The notes under the pieces: generated by a model
What the model was told of the DNA's origin: nothing
Database searches by the model: none
Seen by the model: the letters and a program-made list of their open reading frames with translations, nothing else
Assembly: GCF_014851585.1 (NCBI RefSeq)
Contig: NZ_JACVAB010000001.1
Span: 1,364,001-1,428,000, forward strand
Length of the DNA stretch: 64,000 bases
Direction of reading: 5' to 3'
DNA from: Agrobacterium sp. AGB01
GTDB taxonomy: Bacteria > Pseudomonadota > Alphaproteobacteria > Rhizobiales > Rhizobiaceae
Position numbers and translations under genes: made by a program
Part shown: positions 27,582 to 38,349 of the stretch, in pieces
Numbering within the stretch: the stretch's first letter is position 1
Layout of the letters: the number at the start of each line of letters is the position of its first letter

Positions 27582-27762
27582 CGCGGAACCTCGAACCTGG
27601 GAGAAACGGGGCAGGGTAAACGGACGGTGCCGAAACGCTGCTGTTCTCCTTTTTTGAATTTGCAGGACGGTGCCTGCGGCAATAGGATCATTATGTGAAG
27701 GTGTCGGGCGATGCAAATGAAATGTCGGCCACTCCTGTCGATGAGCAACCCCGGGAGGATGC

Positions 27763-28593
27763 GTGCGCAGTTCCATCGAAATCTACAACATCCGTACCCG
27801 TCAGATGCGTGTGGTCTGGCAGACCGAGGCGCTGTTTGAAGCGCCCAACTGGTCGCCGGATGGCCAGTACCTTCTGCTCAATGCCGATGGGCTGATCTAT
27901 CGCCTGTCGCTTTCGGGTGATCCGACACCGGTCAAGGTGGACACAGGGTTTGCGACCCTGTGCAACAACGATCACGGCATTTCGCCTGACGGTTCGCTTT
28001 ATGCCATTTCCGACAAGGTGGAGTTTGGCAAGAGCGCAATCTACCTGCTGCCGTCTTCCGGCGGCACGCCAAGGCTGATGACGCACAATTTGCCATCCTA
28101 TTGGCATGGCTGGTCGCCGGATGGAAAATCATTCGCCTACTGCGGCATTCGCGATCAGGTTTTTGATATATATTCCATGGACATAGAAAGCGAAGTTGAA
28201 TCACGTCTTACGCATGGTGAGGGCCGTAATGACGGGCCGGATTATTCCGCCGATGGCCAGTGGATCTATTTCAATTCCAGCCGCACCGGACTGATGCAGA
28301 TATGGCGTGTGAAGACTGATGGCTCATCCGTCGAGCGCGTCACCGACAGCAATTTTGGAGACTGGTTTCCACATCCGTCGCCATCAGGCGACAAGGTGGT
28401 GTTCGTGTCCTACGACGCCGATGTCTTTGATCATCCCCGTGATCTGAATGTGCGGGTGCGGTTGATGGATGCCGATGGCGGCAATGTCGAGACGCTGTTT
28501 GAACTGTTTGGCGGGCAGGGCACCATGAACTCGCCCAACTGGTCGCCTGATGGCGATGAGTTTGCCTATGTCAGGTATTTCCCGGCGACCTAA
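27763..28593 (+). CDS. TolB-like beta-propeller protein
   Basis: 276 residues, GTG start after GGGAGG. WD40-like/PD40 blades repeat the motif xPxWSPDGxxxxF: APNWSPDGQYLLLNADG, HGWSPDGKSFAYCG, PDYSADGQWIYFNSSR, FPHPSPSGDKVVFVS, SPNWSPDGDEFAYV. No signal peptide is seen, so it is probably cytosolic, unlike true TolB. Partner unknown. A cobalamin riboswitch follows downstream but belongs to bluB. Confidence 0.87.
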   Translation: MRSSIEIYNIRTRQMRVVWQTEALFEAPNWSPDGQYLLLNADGLIYRLSLSGDPTPVKVDTGFATLCNNDHGISPDGSLYAISDKVEFGKSAIYLLPSSGGTPRLMTHNLPSYWHGWSPDGKSFAYCGIRDQVFDIYSMDIESEVESRLTHGEGRNDGPDYSADGQWIYFNSSRTGLMQIWRVKTDGSSVERVTDSNFGDWFPHPSPSGDKVVFVSYDADVFDHPRDLNVRVRLMDADGGNVETLFELFGGQGTMNSPNWSPDGDEFAYVRYFPAT

Positions 28594-28642
28594 CGCCACA
28601 TGCTCCCGTGCTTGCATTTGCGCGATGTAGCGGACATAAGCA

Positions 28643-29585
<943 letters not shown>

Positions 29586-29619
29586 ATCTATTGGCGCGTG
29601 TGAGGAAAAGCGTCGTGCA

Positions 29620-30702
29620 TCACTGCTGCTGCGGTTGTGCACCTTGTAGAGCCGGATTGTGCAGATCGATCCGGCTGGTTTCCTCGGGCAGAAACTGTGG
29701 TCCGACGACCCGGACTTTACTATCTTTGGGATCATAGTCGCGCTCGACAGGCGCTGCGGCAACCGGCTGTTCTGTCTGCTTCTTTTCGCCATTCGGCGTC
29801 TTGATATCGGTAACGCCGGAATAGGGTTCTGCGGGTTTTGACTGGTTGGCCTCTTCCTGCTTTTTCATCTGGTCGAAATATGACGCCATGTTGCAGCCGC
29901 AGGACGGCGAGCGGGTGTCTGCTGACGTGTTGCGATAGGCAAAGGCGGTCGGCAGGTCCTTGTATGGTTTGCCGGTCTCGGCAGAAACCATGTCCGCACT
30001 CTCCTGACCTTGCAGGGAGTGGTAATAAAGCTCCGTCTCAGAACCCGGGCACATTTGTTCACAGGTCGCGGCCTGACGGCGAAAATCAAGCGGTGAGGCA
30101 TTGGACGAAATCGGGAAAAATGCGCCGTCACAGGTCCGTACGCACAGGGTTCTAAGGCCGCCCTGCATTGGCGGTGTGAACACCGGCTGGCGGTTCGGGT
30201 CCACCTCGATCATGCCGGGTGGGGCAAATTCCTGGGTCTGGTCATTCGGGCTAGCGGCGGCAGACTGCGGGCGCTCGTCAAAGCAGCCATTGGCATCAAG
30301 TGCGGCCATGATACGATCACGGTCAACGCCTCGATTGCGCTGCTGTGCCATCATCTGGTCGCGGCTGACAAGCAGGTCGTCACGCTCCGCCTCGGCGTCA
30401 TAAAGTGCATCTTCGATCTGGTCGCACAGCTGGGCATTTTCACCGCCGTAAACGACGATGCTGCCGCTCGAGCAGCCATAGGCTCTCAGATCATTGCGGA
30501 TTTTGCGGATGATGATGTTCTGGCGGGTCAAGGCGCTGGCAAAATGGCGCACTTCGGCAGTGTTGCCAATAATCTGCGCCGGTGCGCGCAATTCCTGACG
30601 CAGGTCATCACACACCGAGGCAGCAAAGGACACGGCAGGAAAGCTACCGATCAATACCGGTAAAAACAGCATTGTAAAATTGCGCAGTTTCAAAGCTGTC
30701 AC
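29620..30702 (-). CDS. DUF2865 secreted protein
   Basis: About 360 residues. N-terminal signal sequence FTMLFLPVLIGSFPAVSFAA, then a Cys-bearing helical region (AYGCSSGSIVVYGGENAQLCDQIE) and the conserved RTLCVRTCDGAFFPISSNASPLDFRRQAATCEQMCPG block typical of DUF2865. An ordered C-terminal half gives way to a Pro/Gln-rich tail. The start is uncertain: GTG at 30702 has GGAAC upstream, while an ATG at 30756 has no ribosome site. Function unknown, probably periplasmic. Confidence 0.82.
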   Translation of the reverse strand: MTALKLRNFTMLFLPVLIGSFPAVSFAASVCDDLRQELRAPAQIIGNTAEVRHFASALTRQNIIIRKIRNDLRAYGCSSGSIVVYGGENAQLCDQIEDALYDAEAERDDLLVSRDQMMAQQRNRGVDRDRIMAALDANGCFDERPQSAAASPNDQTQEFAPPGMIEVDPNRQPVFTPPMQGGLRTLCVRTCDGAFFPISSNASPLDFRRQAATCEQMCPGSETELYYHSLQGQESADMVSAETGKPYKDLPTAFAYRNTSADTRSPSCGCNMASYFDQMKKQEEANQSKPAEPYSGVTDIKTPNGEKKQTEQPVAAAPVERDYDPKDSKVRVVGPQFLPEETSRIDLHNPALQGAQPQQQ

Positions 30703-30847
30703 CTGTATGTTCCGCTTCCGATGTGGTTGCGTTTTCGGCTTCGCGTCTGCGGCCATCCAAACAAAAAGGATGGAAAAAGATATGCCGCAAGCGCCTCATT
30801 CATCAGATTGTTATCATATAAATGAGGCAGTTGCGGCAATCGGCAAT

Positions 30848-30867
30848 TCAAAACTGCGTTAACGCAG
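30848..30867 (-). terminator. Weak terminator after maeB
   Basis: CTGCG-TTAA-CGCAG stem (30854-30867), followed on the minus strand by TTTTGAATTG. Short stem, so moderate support. Confidence 0.5.
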
Positions 30868-30880
30868 CTTTAGGGCACCA

Positions 30881-33190
30881 TTACGGATGCGAGGCTTCCA
30901 CGACAGCCAGGGCTGCCATGTTGACCACGCCGCGCGATGTCACGGTTGGCGACAGAATATGTGCGGGCAGGGCGGTGCCGAGCAGGATCGGGCCAACATG
31001 CAGCGCATCTGTCATGGTGCGAACCAGACCGAGCGAAATATTCGCCGCGTCAAGGTTCGGGAACACCAGCAGGTTTGCTTCGCCAGACAGCGTGCTGTCA
31101 GGCATGGCGCGCTTGCGCAGGCTTTCGGTCAGGGCAGAACCACCCTGCATTTCGCCATCGACTTCCAGATCCGGTGCGGTGTCACGCACGATCTGCAAGG
31201 CGTCACGCATCTTGCGGGCGCTTTCCGAATCACGCGAACCAAAGTTCGAGTGGCTGATCAGCGCGGCCTTTGGCGTGATGCCGAAGCGGCGGATTTCCTG
31301 AGCGGCCAAAATGGTGCTTTCCGCAACTTCTTCTGCGGTTGGATTGTAGGTCACAAACGTATCGGTGAAGAAGGTTGCGCCACGTTGCGAGATGATCAGG
31401 CTGAGGCCGGAGAATGCACGCACATCCTTTTTCTTGCCAATGATCTGGTTGACGTCACGCAGGTGACGGTCAAAACGGCCTTCAAGACCGCAGATCAGCG
31501 CGTCTGCTTCACCGCGCTTGACAGACAGCGCACCGATGACGGTGGTGTTGGTACGAACGATGGTGCGGGCAGCTTCCGGGTTGATACCCATGCGGCCAAC
31601 CAGCGCGAAGTAATCATCGACATATTCGCGGTAACGTGGATCGTCTTCCGGGTTGACCACGGCAAAGTCCGCATGAGGACGAATGCGCAGACCGAAACGC
31701 TTGAGGCGGGATTCGATGATCTGCGGACGGCCGATCAGGATCGGTACGCCGGTGCCTTCTTCCAGCAGAACCTGGGCGGCACGCAGCACACGCTCGTCTT
31801 CACCTTCCGAGAAGATGATGCGCTTCTTCTCAGCCGATTTTGCAGCGGCAAAGATTGGCTTCATCACGAAACCGGAGCGCCAGACGAAACGGTTCAGCTG
31901 GTCGAGATAGGCGTCGAAATCGGTGATTGGACGCGATGCAACGCCGCTTGCTGCCGCCGCACGGGCAACGGCCGGTGCAATGCGCAGGATTAGGCGCGGG
32001 TCGAATGGCGATGGAATGAGGTAGGTCGGTCCAAACAACGGTGTGTCACCGGAATAGGCTTTCGCAGCCACTTCCGAGATTTCTTCCCGCGCCAGTTCGG
32101 CAATTGCCTTGACGGCCGCCATCTTCATTTCTTCGTTGATGGTGGTTGCACCACAATCAAGGGCGCCGCGGAAGATGTACGGGAAGCAGAGGACGTTGTT
32201 CACCTGGTTCGGGAAGTCCGAACGGCCGGTGCAGATCATCGCATCAGGACGGGCCGCACGCGCGACTTCCGGCATGATTTCCGGGTTCGGGTTGGCAAGC
32301 GCCAGAATAAGCGGCTTTTCAGCCATCTGTACCAGCAGCTCAGGCTTCAGAACGCCAGCCGCCGACAGGCCGAGGAAGACATCTGCGCCATCGATGGATT
32401 CGGCCAGAACGCGCTTGTCGCTCTTCTGGGCGTAGATTTCTTTCCACTCGTCCATCAGGGTATTGCGGCCGTCATAAACGAGGCCTTCAATGTCGTGAAC
32501 CCAGATGTTTTCTTTCTTGGCGCCCAGCGATACCAGCAGGTTAAGGCAGGCAAGGGCTGCCGCACCGGCGCCCGACGTGACGATCTTGACATTGCCAAGC
32601 GACTTGCCGGCCAGTTCCAGACCGTTCATCACGGCGGCAGCCACGATGATGGCGGTGCCATGCTGGTCGTCATGGAATACTGGAATGTTCATCTTTTCGC
32701 GCAGCTGGCGCTCGACTTCGAAACATTCAGGCGCCTTGATGTCTTCAAGGTTGATGCCGCCAAAGGTCGGCTCCAGCGCCGAGATGGTCGAGACCATGTC
32801 GTTGATGCCGGGCGCGTCGATTTCGATGTCGAATACGTCGATGCCGGCGAATTTCTTGAACAGGACGGCTTTTCCTTCCATCACTGGCTTGGAGGCCAGC
32901 GGACCGATATTGCCGAGGCCAAGAACAGCCGTGCCGTTGGAAATAACAGCCACCAGATTGGCGCGTGCCGTATATTCGGCGGCCGTTTCGGGGTTTTCGT
33001 GAATGGCAAGGCAAGGTGCTGCAACACCCGGCGAATAGGCCAGCGCCAGGTCGCGCTGGTTGCCGAGCGGCTTGGTCGGTTGAATTTCGAGTTTGCCGGG
33101 GCGCGGATAGCGGTGGAAAAAGAGCGCCTGTTCGTCCAGGTCAGCACTTGCTGGTTTTGGTTGAGTTTTGTTTTTATCCTGCGAATTCAT
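30881..33190 (-). CDS. maeB: NADP-dependent malic enzyme with phosphotransacetylase-like C-terminal domain
   Basis: About 769 residues from ATG at 33188-33190 (a start 60 bp upstream is also possible). Converts malate to pyruvate, feeding NADPH and acetyl-CoA supply. N-terminal malic enzyme: [36 protein letters not shown], and Rossmann [16 protein letters not shown]. The C-terminal ~320 residues from [19 protein letters not shown] are the PTA-type domain that gives allosteric control by acetyl-CoA in rhizobial TME/DME enzymes. The length fits that chimeric class. Confidence 0.95.
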   Translation of the reverse strand: MNSQDKNKTQPKPASADLDEQALFFHRYPRPGKLEIQPTKPLGNQRDLALAYSPGVAAPCLAIHENPETAAEYTARANLVAVISNGTAVLGLGNIGPLASKPVMEGKAVLFKKFAGIDVFDIEIDAPGINDMVSTISALEPTFGGINLEDIKAPECFEVERQLREKMNIPVFHDDQHGTAIIVAAAVMNGLELAGKSLGNVKIVTSGAGAAALACLNLLVSLGAKKENIWVHDIEGLVYDGRNTLMDEWKEIYAQKSDKRVLAESIDGADVFLGLSAAGVLKPELLVQMAEKPLILALANPNPEIMPEVARAARPDAMICTGRSDFPNQVNNVLCFPYIFRGALDCGATTINEEMKMAAVKAIAELAREEISEVAAKAYSGDTPLFGPTYLIPSPFDPRLILRIAPAVARAAAASGVASRPITDFDAYLDQLNRFVWRSGFVMKPIFAAAKSAEKKRIIFSEGEDERVLRAAQVLLEEGTGVPILIGRPQIIESRLKRFGLRIRPHADFAVVNPEDDPRYREYVDDYFALVGRMGINPEAARTIVRTNTTVIGALSVKRGEADALICGLEGRFDRHLRDVNQIIGKKKDVRAFSGLSLIISQRGATFFTDTFVTYNPTAEEVAESTILAAQEIRRFGITPKAALISHSNFGSRDSESARKMRDALQIVRDTAPDLEVDGEMQGGSALTESLRKRAMPDSTLSGEANLLVFPNLDAANISLGLVRTMTDALHVGPILLGTALPAHILSPTVTSRGVVNMAALAVVEASHP

Positions 33191-33389
33191 TCCTGCACCG
33201 CTTTTTTCAAATGTTTTCGTTGGGCTTCTGAATACATCAATCAGCCCCATGGTACAGCCGTTATTTGATTGATTCGTGTCAAAATGAGTGTGGGTGAAGA
33301 GGGTTTTGCGGCAGAAAATAGTCCTTTGTCATGATGCTGAAACACGACTCTGGTTCTGGAGTATGTAGTTTGATTGCCAAGACAGGGGG

Positions 33390-34220
33390 ATGAATTCCGT
33401 GGCCCGGCAAATGGAAACCAGACATTTCAGAACCTTATTTATCTCGGACGTGCACCTTGGCTCCAAGGCTGCCAAAACCGACTACCTCCTAGATTTCTTG
33501 CGTCATCATGATGCTGACACGATTATTCTGGTGGGAGACATCATTGACGGCTGGCGTTTGCGCCGCAACTGGTACTGGCCGCAAGGCTGCAATGATGTTG
33601 TACAGAAACTGCTGCGCAAGGCGCGCAAGGGTGCCCGGATCATCTATATTCCCGGCAACCATGATGAGTTCCTCAGAGAGTTTCCCGGTTCGCACTTCGG
33701 CGGTATCGAAGTCGCCGAACGCATGGTGCATGAAGCGGCAGACGGCAAGAAATACCTGATCATCCACGGCGATGAGTTTGACGTGGTCGTGCGCAATGCC
33801 CGTCTGCTCGCTTACCTCGGTGACTGGGCCTACGACGCAGCAATTGCCATCAATGTGATACTGGCGGCCGTTCGTCGCCGTATCGGCCTGCCATACTGGT
33901 CGTTCTCGGCCTGGGCAAAGCTGCAGGTCAAACATGCCGTCAACTTCATTGGCGAGTTCCAGCGCGTTGTGGTGGACGAAGCCAAGCGTAACGATGTGGA
34001 CGGCGTTATCTGCGGTCATATCCACCACGCCGTGATCAGCGAGATGGACGGTATCCGTTACATCAATACTGGTGACTGGGTGGAAAGCTGCACGGCAATT
34101 GCCGAAAATGAAGATGGCAGCTTTGAACTGATCACCTGGATGCAGGCTGAAGAAAACCCTGAAAACATCGAGCAGGAAGAACAGATCGCTCTGCCACCGT
34201 TCCCGATGCGCGCTGCCTGA
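33390..34220 (+). CDS. LpxH-like metallophosphoesterase (UDP-2,3-diacylglucosamine diphosphatase family)
   Basis: 276 residues, GGGGG just upstream of ATG. Dimetal phosphoesterase motifs in order: LFISDVHLGSKA, ILVGDIIDGW, IYIPGNHDEF, IIHGDEFD, VICGHIHHA. This is the calcineurin-type set used by LpxH. The family also contains homologues not active in lipid A synthesis, and alphaproteobacteria often use LpxI instead, so I leave the symbol blank. Confidence 0.86.
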   Translation: MNSVARQMETRHFRTLFISDVHLGSKAAKTDYLLDFLRHHDADTIILVGDIIDGWRLRRNWYWPQGCNDVVQKLLRKARKGARIIYIPGNHDEFLREFPGSHFGGIEVAERMVHEAADGKKYLIIHGDEFDVVVRNARLLAYLGDWAYDAAIAINVILAAVRRRIGLPYWSFSAWAKLQVKHAVNFIGEFQRVVVDEAKRNDVDGVICGHIHHAVISEMDGIRYINTGDWVESCTAIAENEDGSFELITWMQAEENPENIEQEEQIALPPFPMRAA

Positions 34221-34315
34221 TGTGACAGAGTGACAAGCGCCTCTCTGGGCGCGCATTTCATCTCAGGCTGTCACCCGAAAACAGCGGTTGCCTCCAGTGT
34301 TTGGCGGCAACCCAG

Positions 34316-34696
34316 CTACTTTTTCGGCGTTACTTTGCGTCCACGTGCCACTTTTTCCGGGACGCTTTTTCCATATTCATTCCACCAGGCCGTCAACGCT
34401 TCCATTGTCGGACCGAGGCCTCTGGCTTTCGCAGTTATCTCGTACTCCACGCGAGGCGGGACCTCGGCGTAGACCGTGCGGGAAACCAAACCGTCCAATT
34501 CAAGCTCCCGCAATTGGGCGGTCAACATATGCTGGGTGATGCCAGGAATGGCTTTGCGCAGCTCGTTGAAGCGATAAATGCGCTGGTTGAGAAGCCACAT
34601 GATTTCGAGTTTCCATTTACCCGAAAGCAACGCGAATGCACGCCGCATTTCTTCGTGCATATTTGTGCCGTCCGGCTCATTAGTCTGGTTTTCCAT
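34316..34696 (-). CDS. HxlR-family transcriptional regulator
   Basis: About 126 residues. The winged-helix core is characteristic: LSGKWKLEIMWLLNQRIYRFNELRKAIPGITQHMLTAQLRELELDGLVSR. It then reads VYAEVPPRVEYEITAKARGL. ATG at 34694-34696 is preferred; a GTG 9 bp upstream is possible. It is divergent from a DoxX-like/SDR pair 150 bp away, which it probably controls (inference). Confidence 0.9.
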   Translation of the reverse strand: MENQTNEPDGTNMHEEMRRAFALLSGKWKLEIMWLLNQRIYRFNELRKAIPGITQHMLTAQLRELELDGLVSRTVYAEVPPRVEYEITAKARGLGPTMEALTAWWNEYGKSVPEKVARGRKVTPKK

Positions 34697-34704
34697 ACTT
34701 ACCA

Positions 34705-34737
34705 CGCGAAATTCATCCTACTCGCGAATATTCATCT
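34705..34737. promoter_or_regulatory. Tandem direct repeat between the HxlR gene and the doxX-like gene
   Basis: Two copies of CGCGAA(T)ATTCATC with CGCGAA at 34705 and at 34723 (18-bp spacing) lie immediately upstream of the hxlR-type start. A plausible operator for the regulator; not demonstrated. Confidence 0.45.
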
Positions 34738-34847
34738 AATACCACATTTTCGATGCGAACACCGGATAATCAGCAGTCCTAATCCGGAACACTGAAAATC
34801 TTGAATGGAGCAATCTGCCGAAGTCATTCGGCGGCAAGGGATATCTC

Positions 34848-35237
34848 ATGTCTGAAATCTATATTTACTGGGCCGTAACGATCCTGCTGGTCGCGCTCTA
34901 TCTTGCCTCTGCCATAACCTATGTCGCAAAGACCGAATGGGTCCGGCAGACAATTGCCGGGTTCGGTTACCCAACCTATCTCGTCCATATTTTGACGGTC
35001 GTGAAGGTCGCCGCTGTCGTGGCCATCCTGTCCCGCTTCAACGTTGGCTTGAGCGATCTGGCCTATGCCGGGATGCTGTTTCACCTTCTTCTGTCCGGGC
35101 TGGCCCATATCGGGGTTCGAAAGCCCGCAAGTGCTCTGCCTGCCATCATAGGGCTGGCGCTGCTTGCCGCATCCTTCACCACCCAGAACGCCGGGCGCGA
35201 TGTTCCATCACCTTATGCCATGGCGCAGGCGCGCTAA
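34848..35237 (+). CDS. DoxX-like small membrane protein
   Basis: 129 residues with four predicted transmembrane helices (about 5-25, 45-62, 70-87 and 98-115). The order and the mid-protein pattern GFGYPTYLVHILTVVKVAAVVAILS match the DoxX-like group. It may be an electron-transfer or quinone-linked membrane protein, but the substrate is unknown. First of a two-gene unit with the SDR; 26 bp separate them. Confidence 0.78.
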   Translation: MSEIYIYWAVTILLVALYLASAITYVAKTEWVRQTIAGFGYPTYLVHILTVVKVAAVVAILSRFNVGLSDLAYAGMLFHLLLSGLAHIGVRKPASALPAIIGLALLAASFTTQNAGRDVPSPYAMAQAR

Positions 35238-35262
35238 TCCCCCACTTGGAAAGGAAATCAAA

Positions 35263-36006
35263 ATGGGAAAACTGACTGGAGAAATTGCCATCGTTGCAGG
35301 CGCTGGCAGAGGAATAGGTCGAGCGACGGCAGAGCTATTCGCCGCTGAGGGCGCAAAAGTGGCTGTGCTGTCGCTTACGCCTGCAAATGTAAATGCGGTG
35401 GTCGACAGCATTCAAGCCAAGGGTGGCACGGCGCTCGGCGTGACGTGCGACTTGAGTGACGGCAACCAGATTACCGAAGCCGTCGCCAAAGTCGTGCAGA
35501 CATTTGGCGGCATCGACATTCTCGTGAATGTGGCCTTCGACCCATCTGCGGTTCACTCGCCGATTCTCGATTTGCCAGTCGACCAGTTGCAACGCAATTT
35601 CGATATGGGACCGATAGCGTATCTGCGGACCATGCAGGCCTGTCACCCACATCTGAAACGATCGGGTGAGGGATGTGTGATAAATTTCGCATCGCTGGCT
35701 GGTGTTTTGGGCATGTCGCCTTACGGACCGTATAACATGGCCAAAGAGGCCGTTCGTGCACTCACCAGGTCTGCGGCGCGCGAGTGGGGACCGGACAATA
35801 TTACGGTCAACAACCTTCTTCCTGTCGCCGACACCTGGGGTGCTGCACAGAATGCTCCAGCGCCAACCAATGCACTTGGTCGTCACGGCTCGCCGGAAAA
35901 CGACATCGCGCCCGTTGCGTTGTTCCTTGCCAGCAGCGATTCGAGATTTATTACCGGTTCAAGTCTGACGCCGGATGGCGGGCAAATCATCGATAGCGCA
36001 AGATAA
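35263..36006 (+). CDS. Short-chain dehydrogenase/reductase
   Basis: 247 residues from ATG at 35263 (AAAGGAAATC upstream). Cofactor motif VAGAGRGIGRA (TGxxxGxG type, residues 11-21). Catalytic Ser144 in NFASLAG, Tyr157 and Lys161 in YNMAKE. The usual NNAG motif is NVAF (89-92), a mild deviation. The C-terminal SSLTPDGGQIID is typical. The oxidised substrate is not inferable. Controlled with the DoxX-like gene by the divergent HxlR regulator (inference). Confidence 0.88.
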   Translation: MGKLTGEIAIVAGAGRGIGRATAELFAAEGAKVAVLSLTPANVNAVVDSIQAKGGTALGVTCDLSDGNQITEAVAKVVQTFGGIDILVNVAFDPSAVHSPILDLPVDQLQRNFDMGPIAYLRTMQACHPHLKRSGEGCVINFASLAGVLGMSPYGPYNMAKEAVRALTRSAAREWGPDNITVNNLLPVADTWGAAQNAPAPTNALGRHGSPENDIAPVALFLASSDSRFITGSSLTPDGGQIIDSAR

Positions 36007-36014
36007 AACATCTA

Positions 36015-36049
36015 CGTTGGCGTGCTGTATCGACAGCACGCCAATTTCT
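36015..36049 (+). terminator. Terminator after the SDR gene
   Basis: Perfect 12-bp stem (36017-36028 with 36033-36044), loop ATCG, followed by TTTCT. It lies between convergent genes. Confidence 0.8.
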
Positions 36050-36050
36050 A

Positions 36051-37034
36051 TCAGCCCCACAGCGACCGTTCTGGCGGATGCACCAGCGAACCGTCATAGG
36101 TCAGTGCCGGTTCGCGATCTCTGGCCAGCAACAATGGACCGTCGAGATCGGCATATTCGGTACCCTGTGCCAACAGCACAGCAGGCGCCATGGCCAGTGA
36201 CGTTCCAACCATGCAGCCGACCATGATGGTGTAACCCAACCGGATGGCTGCCTGCTTCATCACAAGCGCTTCCGTCAAGCCGCCGGTCTTGTCCAGCTTG
36301 ATGTTGATGGCGTCATAGCGGTTGCGCAGGGTTTCGAGATCGGCGGTTGAGTGAACGCTTTCATCGGCGCAGATCTGCACCTGCCGGTGGATGCGTGCCA
36401 GGATTTCGTCCTTGCCAGCGGGCAGGGGTTGTTCGATCAGCGACACATTGAGCGCGGCTGCAACGGCAAGATGGTGCTCGATATTGTCGTCGGTCCAGCC
36501 TTCATTGGCATCGACAATGATCCGACTGTCTGGGGCGGCCTTTCGCACGGCCCGCATGCGGCTTTCGTCGTCATCGGTGCCAAGCTTGATCTTGAGCAGT
36601 GGGCGGTGTGCATTGGCAGCCGAGTTGCGCGCCATGGTCTCGGCATCACCAAGCGAAATCGTATAGGCGGTGACCAGTGGCACGGCCGGTTCATGCAGGA
36701 TCTGTGAGGCAACACTCAGACCAGAGCGTTTTGCCTCATAGTCCCAGAGCGCGCAATCGACGGCGTTACGGGCGGCACCCGGCTTCATCACATGTTGCAG
36801 CTCCAGCCGATCCAGCCCTTGAGAGACGGCGTCTGCCATCTTCTCGATATCGGCAATCACGCCCTCTATGCTTTCGCCGTAGCGCTTATAGGGCACACAT
36901 TCGCCAACGCCGGAAAAGGCGCCGTCGCCAATGGTGCATGTCACGACGTCCGCTTCGGTTTTGCTACCGCGTGAAATCGTGAAGCTGCCGGCTATTGGAA
37001 AGGATTCTGCTATCACCTGAAGTTGCGCGGACAT
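36051..37034 (-). CDS. Enolase-superfamily dipeptide (L-Ala-D/L-Glu type) epimerase
   Basis: 327 residues. Muconate-lactonising subgroup: the KIKLG lysine pair (acid/base), IIVDANEGWTDD (first metal Asp), SLIEQPLP (Glu), and ICADESVHS (Asp/Glu) follow each other as expected. Then come INIKLDKTGG (second lysine) and MVGCMVGTSLAM. This motif set fits the L-Ala-D/L-Glu epimerases used to recycle murein peptides, although other dipeptides are possible. The start at 37034 has no strong ribosome site. Confidence 0.87.
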   Translation of the reverse strand: MSAQLQVIAESFPIAGSFTISRGSKTEADVVTCTIGDGAFSGVGECVPYKRYGESIEGVIADIEKMADAVSQGLDRLELQHVMKPGAARNAVDCALWDYEAKRSGLSVASQILHEPAVPLVTAYTISLGDAETMARNSAANAHRPLLKIKLGTDDDESRMRAVRKAAPDSRIIVDANEGWTDDNIEHHLAVAAALNVSLIEQPLPAGKDEILARIHRQVQICADESVHSTADLETLRNRYDAINIKLDKTGGLTEALVMKQAAIRLGYTIMVGCMVGTSLAMAPAVLLAQGTEYADLDGPLLLARDREPALTYDGSLVHPPERSLWG

Positions 37035-37175
37035 AAGTTACACTTCGATATTGTGCGGAAATCGTGCGTAAAATCAAAAAACTCGCGAAATCCGGCCTGT
37101 TGCGATGGCTTGTCATCTTGTGAAAAGATATGAATCGATAGATTCGATGGCAAAGCTGCACGCGTATAGGAAAAG

Positions 37176-38339
37176 ATGCAAGCTCGCGATAACAACACGG
37201 ACGCCCATCAGGCGAGCATTGCTTCGGATGAAAGTTCCGCAGGCGGGCCTGTGCGTTTTTCGCTGAGCGGCGATTGGCGCAACGACACGATCACTGGCGT
37301 TCTCAAAGAAATTTCCCGGCCCGGCCAAAACAAACAGTCCGGCAGTGTCGAGATCGACCTGTCTGGTATTGGCCGTGTCGATACTGCAGGCGCCTGGATC
37401 ATTCAGAAGTTTCGCAATGAACTGAACGCCAACGGCGCCGAGGTCAGCTTTACCGGTGGCAACACCCGCGTTGAGGAGCTGGTCGAAGCCTTGCCGAGCG
37501 AGGCGGGTCCGCCACCCGATGCCGCGCCGCGCAAACGTCTTGTTCAACGCGTTTTTGAGCCTGTTGGCCGCAATGTTGTACAGGCGGGCGGCGATTTTCT
37601 GGCTGGCATGTATATTCTCGGCTCGGCCGTGCGTGGTGCGCAGATGAAGCTCGGGCGGGGGACTGGTGTGTCTCCAGCCGCCATCATCAACCAGATTGAC
37701 CATATGGGCGTGCGCGCCGTGCCAATCATCGTACTGATGTCGTTTCTGATTGGTGCGATCATTGCGCAGCAGGGCGCGTTCCAGCTTCGTTATTTTGGCG
37801 CGGAAGTGTTCGTGGTCGATCTCGTCGGCATTCTGCAGCTGCGCGAAATCGGTGTACTGTTGACCGCCATCATGATTGCCGGCCGCTCCGGTAGTGCGAT
37901 CACCGCCGAAATCGGCTCGATGAAAATGCGTGAAGAAATCGACGCGCTGAAGGTCATCGGTCTCAACCCGGTTGGCGTGCTGGTTTTCCCGCGCCTTGTT
38001 GCGCTGACGATTGCCCTGCCGCTTTTGACCATTCTTGCCAACTTTGCCGCGCTGTTTGGCGCAGCCGTCGTGGCATTGATCTATTCCGGCATCACGTTTG
38101 AAGTTTTCCTGTCGCGTCTGCACGCGGCTGTTGAAATGTCGACCATCGCGTCTGGCATGATCAAGGCGCCGTTCATGGCGCTGATCATCGGTATTGTCGC
38201 CGCAGTCGAAGGCATGAAGGTGGGGGGCAGCGCGGAATCGCTTGGCCAGCACGTCACGTCTTCGGTTGTTAAATCCATCTTCGTCGTCATCCTCGTAGAC
38301 GGGCTTTTTGCCATCTTCTACGCGGCGATCGATTTTTAA
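37176..38339 (+). CDS. mlaE: MlaE-family ABC permease with fused N-terminal STAS domain
   Basis: 387 residues. The first ~110 residues form a STAS-like domain (SVEIDLSGIGRVDTAGAWII), i.e. the MlaB function fused in frame. The MlaE permease follows: TM helices from about 190, with VIVLMSFLIGAIIAQQGAF, GILQLREIGVLLTAIMIAGRSGSAITAEIGSMKM and the PRLVALTIALPLLT stretch. It transports phospholipid between inner and outer membranes. First gene of mlaE-mlaF-mlaD-lipoprotein. Confidence 0.93.
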   Translation: MQARDNNTDAHQASIASDESSAGGPVRFSLSGDWRNDTITGVLKEISRPGQNKQSGSVEIDLSGIGRVDTAGAWIIQKFRNELNANGAEVSFTGGNTRVEELVEALPSEAGPPPDAAPRKRLVQRVFEPVGRNVVQAGGDFLAGMYILGSAVRGAQMKLGRGTGVSPAAIINQIDHMGVRAVPIIVLMSFLIGAIIAQQGAFQLRYFGAEVFVVDLVGILQLREIGVLLTAIMIAGRSGSAITAEIGSMKMREEIDALKVIGLNPVGVLVFPRLVALTIALPLLTILANFAALFGAAVVALIYSGITFEVFLSRLHAAVEMSTIASGMIKAPFMALIIGIVAAVEGMKVGGSAESLGQHVTSSVVKSIFVVILVDGLFAIFYAAIDF

Positions 38340-38349
38340 GGAGATGGCC

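Noticed and set aside
30881-33190. Possible separate phosphotransacetylase gene in the C-terminal part of maeB
   Set aside because: The frame is continuous without stop or internal ribosome site, and the fused design is normal for this enzyme class.
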